In this document: positions 57,165-64,000 of the stretch, one piece after another
Layout: the number at the start of each line of letters is the position of its first letter
Position numbering within the stretch: position 1 is the first letter of the stretch
Origin: Aspidapion aeneum
Taxonomy: Eukaryota > Arthropoda > Insecta > Coleoptera > Brentidae
Length of the DNA stretch: 64,000 nt
Direction of reading: 5' to 3'
NCBI GenBank assembly: GCA_963576565.1
Contig: OY755040.1
Location: 88,651,002 to 88,715,001 of the forward strand
Translations under genes and position numbers: made by a program
The notes under the pieces: model-generated
The model's input: the letters and a program-made list of their open reading frames with translations, nothing else
Told to the model about the DNA's origin: nothing
Databases searched by the model: none

Positions 57165-58632
57165 TTACTGGATTATAAACAGTTGCGGAATTATTTGAAT
57201 TATTGCTTTAATTATAAAAGGTCCATTAAATTTAGGTGATAATTTTCCAGTAATTTGAATTTCTTTCACGAAACCTCTATCGCCTACTTTAAATTCATGA
57301 TTTGGAGTTACGTGTTTATCGAATCTTTCTTTAGCTTTTTGTTTTGACAGTTTTGTTCTTGATCTAGCTATTCGATAATATTGTTTGATCCTTGCATTTA
57401 AATCTCTGATATATTTAGAAATAAGTTCTTTTTCATTGTAAAGAGTTTCTGGGGGTCTTGCTGCTGTATGTCCAAAAACTAACTCGTAGGGTGTAAATCC
57501 ATGAGTTTTACATGTTGAATTGTTATAACAAATGACAGTAAATGGTAACAATTGTAGTGGATGTTCTTCAGGACTTTCTGTTTTACAAACTCTGATCATT
57601 TCTAATAATGTTGCATGAAATCTTTCTAAACTTCCATTTGATTGTGGATGTCCTGTACTTGAAAAAGTTAGTTTGATATCGTAAAGGAGTTCCATAATGT
57701 TGAAAAAATAATAATAGTGTATTAACAATTGATTTTGCAGTTTTATCATTTAATGGATAAGCTTGAATGAATTTTGTCAATTCGTCTTTTACTGCTAAAA
57801 CCAAATTTCTTTCTGGAATTTCTAAAATATCTGGATTAATTCTTTCAAATGGTGTTTTTGGAGTTTCAGTAATCACAAGTGGATTGTCCAATTTTTTTCT
57901 TAAAATTTTATTTCTTTGACATATTTCGCATTGGTTTATAAATTTTTCAACATCTTTGGTTAAATTTTTCCAATTATATTTTTCTTTAATTCTCCTGATT
58001 GTTTCATTAATTCCCCTATGAATATTCCTTTTTCCGGAATGATATTGATCAATTATTATTTGTCTTTGATCTTCTACTGGCTCAGTAACTATGTCTTGAC
58101 AAATTCCTAAATTTAAATCTTTTTCAGCAAAGACAAAACAGAGCATTTCTAAAATTGGTAAATCTACATTATTTTCAACATAGTATGTTTTGGAGATATC
58201 AATGTCATTTTGACATCTACATAAAATTTTGAAAAGAGTTAAATTGGCTTCTTCCTGAACATGGTACTGGAATTATAAAATACTTTCGTTTATTAACTGT
58301 TTTTGAAGAATAAATATTAATTTTATTTAAATCAAAGTTAAGCTCTTCATCTAATATGTCACTTATTATATTATGATGTTTTTCTTTTAAATTATCTTGT
58401 TGAAAAATGGTTATAATATTTTTGTGTTTTTTATCCAATAGTTGATCATTTGTATATCTAATCTTTGAATAATCAATTAACGATGTTGTTTGATATAAAT
58501 TGTGAAATCTCTTAAATTCATTTTCCAAAGTTTGAGGAGACATTAAAGCTAGTTCATCTTCAACTATATTTTCTGATTCATTGAAATTTTCATCCTCTGT
58601 AAGGGCATTAATTAAAGCAGATCTTTTGTCTG
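57165..58632 (-). pseudogene. Gypsy integrase with deletion in the catalytic core
   Basis: A linker (to about 58217) precedes the HHCC zinc site (YHSGKRNIHRGINE to CEICQRNK, about 57890-58050). The core then begins (RINPDILEIPERNLVLAVKD). The run from the HYGTP block jumps almost directly to YDIKLTFSSTGHPQSNGS. The segment that normally carries the second catalytic Asp is missing, while the Glu (GSLERFHATL) remains. The C-terminal part (VGDRGFVKEIQITGKLSPKF) ends at 57165. A frameshift near 57670 coincides with the deletion. Not functional. Confidence 0.85.
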
Positions 58633-59055
58633 GTAAAATATAAATATTTATTTGTATATCAGTTGATTGAAAGGTTGATTTAATCATTGCCAATATAACG
58701 TTCCAATCGAGTGAGTCTAAACCACATGCTATTTTGGGTATAGCTAAATATTTCTCATTATTTTGCAGAAGAATATTTTTTAGGTTTTGCAAAATTTGAT
58801 AAATTGTATCATATGTTTGCTTTTGATAGTATAATTCTTTTGTAACTAAATAGTTCTGTTGGATAGTTGTAAAGTTGCTATTTTACCAATTTGTTTATTT
58901 TGTTCTTTTAAATAATCTACATTATCATCATCATCAAATCTTTCTTTGAATTCTTTTGCAATTCCTTTTTTCATTTTTAAATCTTTTGATACACAATGTG
59001 CTAATGAAAAATTTTGAGGTGCATCAAATAAGTTTCCATCGAAAATTTTAATATT
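58633..59055 (-). pseudogene. Macrodomain of TARG1/OARD1 type within gypsy pol
   Basis: Directly after the RNase H (ADALSRI) and before the integrase linker the frame encodes a macrodomain of about 140 residues. It reads IFDGNLFDAPQNFSLAHCVS, then DLKMKKGIAKEFKERF (59055-58935 region). After one frameshift near 58850 come YLVTKE and QTYDTIYQIL, then AIPKIACGLDSLDW and FQSTDIQINIYIL (about 58633-58750). This matches the TARG1/OARD1 (Poa1-like) family from N- to C-terminus. The Lys of YLVTK (58838-58840) and the Asp of CGLD (58715-58717) correspond to the catalytic Lys and Asp of human TARG1 by my recollection. These enzymes remove ADP-ribose from proteins. The role in a retroelement is unknown; countering host ADP-ribosylation is an inference. 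Confidence 0.85.
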
Positions 59056-59114
59056 TTCTTCATTAATTTGCTTTTGAAACATTACTAAGTGATATATTTC
59101 GTTTATGTTTTCTT

Positions 59115-59797
59115 CAATTCTTATTCTAGAAAGGGCATCTGCATTTTTGTTAATTTTTCCTGGTTTATAAATTATTTCATAATCATATTCTTCCAGTTTT
59201 AATCTCCATCTGGCTAAACGACTTCCAGGATCTTTAATTGAGAATAACCAAGTTAAAAGACGATGGTCTGTGATTAATTTAAATTTTCTTCCGTATAAAT
59301 ATGGTCTGAAATGTTTGACTGACCATACAACGGCTAAAAGTTCTCTTTCAATGACAGAATATTTTTGTTCCGTATTATTTAAAGTTCTTGAGGCATATGC
59401 AATAGGCAAATCTTTTCCTATTGGTCCTTGAAATAACACAGATCCTATTGAATAACCACTGGCATCAGTTGTTAAAAGAAAAGGTTCATTAAAATTAAGA
59501 TAAATCAAAATTGGACTGGTTGTCAAAATATTTTTTAATTTTTCAAAAGATTCTTTACAAGTTGCGTCAAAAACAAATGGTTGATCTTTTTGCAATAATT
59601 TAGTTAATTGTTTAGAAATTTTGGCAAAATCTTGGATAAATCGTCGATAATATCCTGCTAATCCTAGGAAACCTTTAATTTCTCTTTGATTTTTGGGTTC
59701 TGGAAAATTTTTCAAAGCTGAAATTTTATTTGGATTAGGTTTTACACCTTTATCTGTTATTAAGTGACCTAGATATGCAACCTCTTTTCGTAGGAAT
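59115..59797 (-). pseudogene. Gypsy RNase H region
   Basis: RT thumb/connection (REIKGFLGLAGYYRRFIQDF) leads to RNase H with LTTDASGYSIGSVL, VIERELLAVVWSVKHFRPYL, LITDHRLLTWL and NADALSRI. All four acidic catalytic positions are visible. It is continuous in frame with the first part of the macrodomain. A frameshift near 59800 separates it from RT. Confidence 0.9.
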
Positions 59798-60520
59798 TCA
59801 CACTTCTGGTTGAATCTTTAAATTTGCTTTTCTTAATCTAGAAAAAACTTCTGTTAGTCTTTTGACATGTTCATGAATTGTATCAGAATAAATAATAATA
59901 TCGTCCATGTATACCAAACATCTTTCATTTTGGATACCAAGTAAAATATTGTCCATAACTCTATGAAATGTTGATGGAGCATTTTTAAGTCCAAGCGGCA
60001 CTCTAATGTATTCATAATGACCGTTTTCAACTAAAAAAGCTGTTTTTTGAGTATCTTTAGGATCTACCTCAATTTGGTGGAATCCTGATGCAAGATCAAG
60101 TTGAAAAGTATTCAAAATGTCCTAATTGATCAAGTAAATCTGATATCATTGGCAAAGGATATTTATCATCAATTGTAATTTCATTCAACTTTCTGTAATC
60201 AATTACAACTCTCCACTTTTGTTTCCCTGAAGCATCTAATTTCTTTGGTACTACGCATACTGGAGAAGACCATGGAGAAACAGAATGTTGAATTATTCCC
60301 TCTTCTAACATTTTTGAAATTTGACTTTTTACTTCTTGTTTATGTACTTGAGGATATCGATAGGACTTTGTAAAAATTAGTTTGGTTTCTTTGGTGTGAA
60401 TGGAGTGTTTAATTTCACTTGTAAAAGTTAAATTATCTCCCTCTAAGTAAAATATATCCGAAAAATCTAGACCAAGTGATGTTATGATTTCTTTTTCTTC
60501 GTCATTTAAGTGATCTAATC
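59798..60520 (-). pseudogene. Gypsy reverse transcriptase
   Basis: It has the MLEEGIIQHSVSPWSSPVCV block, WRVVIDYRKLNEIT, LDLASGFHQIEV (first Asp), TAFLVENGHYEY, VPLGLKNAPSTF and the YMDDIIIYS box (about 59893-59920). Upstream, the fragment before 60311 is in other frames. Frameshifts lie near 60110 and 60311. Motifs are intact in sequence but not in frame. Confidence 0.9.
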
Positions 60521-60906
60521 TTAATTGTTTTGGTATTTCATGTTCTCTTATTATTGGTTTATTTTCTTTTAGATTAAAACATACTTCAGTTGTTTTTAAG
60601 TTGCCGGGTAAATTTTCAAATTCAAAATTATCAAAATTTATCGTTTTAGTAGTTGCATAGGCATTAATAATTGTTGTACAAAATTCTCCTTTTTCATTTA
60701 TTTTAACAACGCAATTAGGAATGTAACATTTGTCTTTTTGTTGAGCTAGTAAAATAACTTCTGTATTTTTTAATTTAAAAGCTCTTCCTGTTCTTCCTTC
60801 TATTTGTATTATATTTTTTATTGGTTCATTATTTACAGTAGTCTTTTTGTTCTGGGTTAGTTCTATATAAAGGAACTGTTATAAAATTGGTAATCAATTT
60901 ATTATT
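60521..60906 (-). other. Decayed protease-RT linker of gypsy
   Basis: No continuous frame. Short pieces look like the region between protease and RT, with many stops. Confidence 0.5.
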
Positions 60907-61200
60907 TTAATAATCAATAATGCAATTATAATGTTTTAAAAAATCTGATCCTACTAGTCCATCAAATCCTATGATAAGATCACAAACTAGTACTTTAAAA
61001 GGATCTTTCAAAGTAAAAGGAATTAAAACTGATTCTTTCATTGAAATTGGTTCATTTGAAATGCCTTTGACAGTTACATTTTCAGGAAATCTTTGTAAAT
61101 ATTGCTCACATGTTTTTGGTTTAAAAACAAGCACCTGTATCAACTAAAATTTTAAATTTTTGTGTAATGTCTGTAAAATAATAAAGATTACTTGAAAAAG
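60907..61200 (-). pseudogene. Gypsy aspartic protease
   Basis: KILVDTGACF with the D-T-G active site lies at about 61128-61160, followed at once by a frameshift. The rest (KVLVCDLIIGFDGLVGSDFL, the second conserved protease block) follows in the next frame and ends at 60907. Confidence 0.8.
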
Positions 61201-61260
61201 TTAAAATTTGATGTTTTACATGAATTCGTTTTGAGTTTGGTTCGCTTGATCTTGTTCGTT

Positions 61261-62011
61261 CTATATTGACATAGTTTGAAAATTTATTAACGTTTGATCG
61301 ATTTCCGAGGCTTGCATTCGAAAATTTAGATTTTGTTCATCATTAGATTCATATTCTCGTTCAAAAGAAACATCTTCATATTGCTCAAAATTACTATCAT
61401 AAAAATTTTGATCATTGGAAAAATCATTAGTTTGATTTTGATAATAAGTATCTTCAAAATCTTGAGTTTCACTTTCTACATTTTCCATAAAATGCATAGG
61501 TTTATTTTGAAAATTTGATCTTTGATTATTGTTTGATTGAGGATTATTATTTGATAGAGACCTAAAATAATTTCCTTGATTATTTGGTCTATAATTGTTA
61601 GATGTTGGTGATTGATTTGGTCGATAGTTTGACGTGGAAGGTTGGTTTTGTCTAAAATTTGACGTGGAAGGTTGATTTTGTCTATAATTTGGGGTAAAAG
61701 TTTGAGTTTGTCTATAATTTGACGTGGAAGGTAAAGTCGGATTAAAGTTTGGTATGTAATTTTGAATAGTTCTACTATTTTGTTTTGTTCTACACTCATG
61801 TATTAAATGTCCCGATCTTTTGCAAAAAGAACAAATTTTTTGTTGATTAGGTTTTAATTTTTGAGAAAATTGTAATTTATGAAGTCTTTGTTTTTGAAAA
61901 TATTCAAATTGAAGTTCAGATTTAACACAAGAAACTGCTTCTAAAAATGTTGCAGGTTTACTTGCTCTTACAACTAAACTTAAGTCTTTATCTAACCCTG
62001 TTAATATAGTA
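61261..62011 (-). pseudogene. Gypsy gag, 3' part
   Basis: After the tyrosine-recombinase insertion, gag continues through TGLDKDLSLVVRASKPATFL to a zinc knuckle CSFCKRSGHLIHEC (about 61792-61833). Four repeats of about 33 bp encoding an STSNYRQNQP-type Asn/Gln/Pro motif follow (61606-61735). An acidic tail (ESETQDFEDTYYQNQ) ends at 61261. A frameshift lies within the repeats. Confidence 0.82.
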
Positions 62012-62016
62012 GTTTA

Positions 62017-62133
62017 CCTAACTAGTGCGGAAAGTGCCTCTTTTCCGCACGCGATTGCAGATGGCCAAACGACGCGATAGCGGAGTTTGGCCAGCAATCA
62101 AGTGCGGAAAAGACACTTTACGCACGAGTTAGG
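62017..62133. repeat. Left-end hairpin of the tyrosine-recombinase element
   Basis: Arms start CCTAACTAGTGCGG and end CGCACGAGTTAGG. They pair over about 50 bp with a few mismatches and small bulges and enclose the loop GACGCGATAGCGGA (62071-62084). Within each arm lies the motif TTTTCCGCAC or its complement, also used at the right end. Confidence 0.9.
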
Positions 62134-62214
62134 TACATTATTTTTTCTATAAGCGTGAGGAAAAAACTAAAAATTAATCAGAAAATTATTTATATTCAAC
62201 ACATTTTAATCAAA

Positions 62215-63386
62215 TCAATTATTATTATTAACATTAATATTAAAGGTGCAGTTTGTAGCGTGCTGTAAGTTGATAGCAGAGGCAAGTGTTTTCTCAAATG
62301 AAGTGGCAGATTTGAAACTTGGGTTTTGGTTCTCCACTGCGTTCTCCAAGTTTTCGGAAACATCTGTTGCAACTGTGGTCATGCATTTGGGGCTGGATTG
62401 AGGCACTTTGGAAGGTTGTATGGTAGAAGAAAGTTGCTGACTAGTTGAAGGACCAGGGTGGCTGAACTTCAAAATTTTATTCGAAATATTTTTTTGGAAT
62501 CCAGTTGAAATGTCAAGGTACCCTTCTGCGACACTTGAAGATTTCCATCCACCGAGTCGTTTGATATTGGTTATTCCTTCGCCTGAATCTGCCAACATTG
62601 TTGCGGCAGAACGTCGGAAGCTGTGGCCCGTGTATAATTCTGGATTTGAAAGCTTCAGATAGCATGCGATATCTGATGGCATTTTACCGAATGTATTAAT
62701 TCCAATGCATTGTACCGTACATGCTCCTTTTTTGTAGTTTACGAAGAACCGTCTATGTGGGGTCTCTGGTTTCCTTAAGTTGACATATTTTCGGATCAAT
62801 TGGAGAAGTTTTCCATTCTCGGCTTCTTCTGAAATAGCAAAACTTCTAAATGTATGGTTTTTTGAGTCAGGAATTTTTATAATGATCATATTTCCTTTTT
62901 CTTCAATGTCATCTAGGCACATTTTTGCTAGTTCTTCACGGCGACATGCGCCCGCCAAACCAAAAATCGTGGCAACTTTCATATGCAAATAAACTAGGTC
63001 AGGAGCTTCGCTTAAAAACTTAAAAATTTCTTCTTTTGTGAAGATTTTTGCCTTCTTGGGTCTGAATCCAACGTTTTGTTTTCTCAAGTAGGCCGTAACT
63101 TTAAAAAAATTGCTTAAGTCAACGTTTTTTCTGAGTTTTATTACACTTTTGAGCATAGAATACCTCGACCAAAGGGTATTCGGTTTGCACGTTTTGGAAA
63201 TTTCGGAGAAATATGCCAAAAAACAGCTTCTTGAAGGGATTTGATGCCTTTAGCGTGGCACCATCTCTCAAAGAAACTATATTCCTTCTCATACCTGTGA
63301 CGAGATTTTGAAGGAAGCAGGTCCAAATTAGCGATTCTAGCGGCTTCTAGAACTGACTGGGGTAGATCTTCGTCCGAAGAATCCAT
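62215..63386 (-). pseudogene. Tyrosine recombinase, one frameshift
   Basis: It starts at the ATG at 63386 (MDSSDEDLPQSVLEAARIAN). A SAM-like N-terminal DNA-binding domain (RYEKEYSFFERWCHAKGI) runs into a six-T run near 63213, where one base appears to be missing. The rest is open to 62215. The catalytic domain shows the full set: Arg (GACRREEL), Lys (PDSKNHT), HxxR (GHSFRRSA), Trp (GGWKSSS) and the nucleophile Tyr (AEGYLD). The C-terminal about 85 residues are Ser/Asn-rich and end in an Asn run. By family it cuts and rejoins DNA through a 3'-phosphotyrosine link. Many insect genomes carry relatives as uncharacterised proteins, to my knowledge. Apart from the frameshift it looks young. Confidence 0.88.
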
Positions 63387-63742
63387 TGAAAATCTGATTT
63401 TTTTGTTTGAAAAATTCAAAAGACGCTTGTATCTGCAAAATTGGCTTTGTTTTGACAGTTTGTTTGTACTTTGTTGCTATGGTGATTTAAGATGCCAAAT
63501 CTAAAACCACTAGTGTTCATTGTTGTTTGACATTGACAATGACGATATTTATACCGGGGAGGTTAAAAACTTAATAATTTGAACCTATTTTACTGAAAAC
63601 TTTATTTTATCGAAAATATTGAAAATATAGCAGAATTTTAGTCAATTTGAATATTTTTAGGATATTTCGTGTGCTAGGAAAGATACAAATGTATTTTGAA
63701 CGGTCTAAATGTTATAGAACACCTCAAAATCGTAACAAATTT

Positions 63743-63816
63743 ACTTTTCCGCACTAGTGCGGAAAAGTGGCACTTTCCACACTAAAATGCGTGCGGAAAA
63801 GTGGACTTTTCCGCAC
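63743..63816. repeat. Right-end double palindrome of the tyrosine-recombinase element
   Basis: 63743-63768 is a perfect 26-bp palindrome centred on GCACTAGTGC. 63791-63816 has 12-bp arms (GTGCGGAAAAGT and its complement) around GG. Between them is GGCACTTTCCACAC, an imperfect third copy of the same half-site. Confidence 0.92.
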
Positions 63817-63833
63817 GCTTATAGAAAAAAGTA

Positions 63834-64000
63834 TTTAAAATCATTGTTTTTATTAGTGTACCTTGAGCTTGTTTCTCAATATTTGTTAAGTCTTGTTTAT
63901 TAATTGCAGCATTTATTTTAGCAATATGGACTTGAAGTCTTGAAATAAAAGTTAAAGGACTTTCGTTTGGTAATTGAAATAATTTTTGGAGATCTTGAGT
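63834..64000 (-). pseudogene. Gypsy gag, upstream part (continues beyond window)
   Basis: The minus strand is open over the whole piece (LQKLFQLPNESPLTFISRLQ, then AAINKQDLTNIEKQAQGT), a typical gypsy Gag helix region. It continues across the transposon in the same frame at 62007. Confidence 0.8.

Larger units (their letters stand above)
62012..63829 (-). mobile_element. Tyrosine-recombinase transposon (Crypton-like) inserted in gypsy gag
   Basis: It is 1818 bp flanked by AGTA on both sides (62008-62011 and 63830-63833). Conceptually removing the element and one AGTA gives an uninterrupted gag frame, which fixes the boundaries. The left end is a 117-bp imperfect hairpin (62017-62133). The right end has two palindromes (63743-63768 and 63791-63816). 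A 24-bp inverted repeat (62141-62164 and 63807-63830, 23 of 24 matching) lies inside the hairpin at left and at the very end at right. It encodes one tyrosine recombinase. Four-base direct repeats and no DDE transposase fit Crypton-type integration. The terminal structure is unlike any Crypton I can recall. Confidence 0.85.
51477..64000 (-). mobile_element. Ty3/gypsy errantivirus-like element with macrodomain (5' end beyond window)
   Basis: On the minus strand from the right edge: gag, protease, RT, RNase H, macrodomain, integrase, env, polypurine tract and 3' LTR. It carries two nested insertions: an RLE non-LTR element in the env tail (52120-55334) and a tyrosine-recombinase element in gag (62012-63829). 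All genes have frameshifts. The 5' LTR lies outside the window. Confidence 0.88.

Noticed and set aside
63205..63222. Programmed frameshift in the tyrosine-recombinase gene at a T run
   Set aside because: The zero-frame codons do not fit the X XXY YYZ slippery pattern. A one-base loss in a homopolymer is simpler.

Overview
This 64 kb window is A+T-rich eukaryotic DNA. It is almost certainly from an insect, possibly a beetle, although the order is an inference. The evidence is the content: several different BEL/Pao LTR retrotransposons, two retroelements with baculovirus-F-like envelope genes, a Penelope-like element, a Ty3/gypsy element of the errantivirus kind, an RLE-type non-LTR element, a tyrosine-recombinase transposon of a type I know from insects, hAT-like and pogo-like MITEs, and one recognisable host exon (DAXX-like). 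I see no bacterial operons, CRISPR array, rRNA or tRNA gene.

Layout. 1-1058 is non-coding. BEL1 (1064-7907, minus strand, degraded, LTRs and TACAG target duplication present) and BEL2 (7950-15271, plus strand, young, LTRs nearly identical, ACAGT target duplication) sit 42 bp apart. They split an older sequence that carries palindromic motifs at 840-960 and 15396-15490. 15277-18530 holds dispersed repeats and a foldback element. BEL3 (18539 to about 31951, plus strand) is a decayed BEL element with an env gene. It is interrupted by a Penelope-like element (22209-26022, with 1 kb inverted arms) and by duplicated THAP-domain fragments (28390-28871). 31952-36339 is largely unique non-coding sequence. 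36709-37625 is an exon resembling the helical and histone-binding part of DAXX, followed by intron-like sequence carrying three small MITEs. 40418-48054 is a short BEL-like derivative (LTR, gag only, and a satellite array) that contains an exact 2819-bp tandem duplication. 48055-49890 is a second tandem array.

51477 to the right edge is a Ty3/gypsy element on the minus strand: gag, protease, RT, RNase H, a macrodomain, integrase, env and 3' LTR. Its env is interrupted by an RLE non-LTR element (52120-55334) and its gag by a 1.8-kb tyrosine-recombinase element (62012-63829).

Two observations stand out. The first is a macrodomain of the TARG1/OARD1 type between RNase H and integrase of the gypsy pol, with both catalytic-type residues (Lys and Asp) visible. 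The second is the tyrosine-recombinase transposon, which has an intact catalytic set, an AGTA direct repeat, a 117-bp imperfect hairpin at one end and two palindromes at the other. The nested insertions order events in time: gypsy predates its two passengers, BEL3 predates the Penelope insertion, and BEL2 is the youngest large element.
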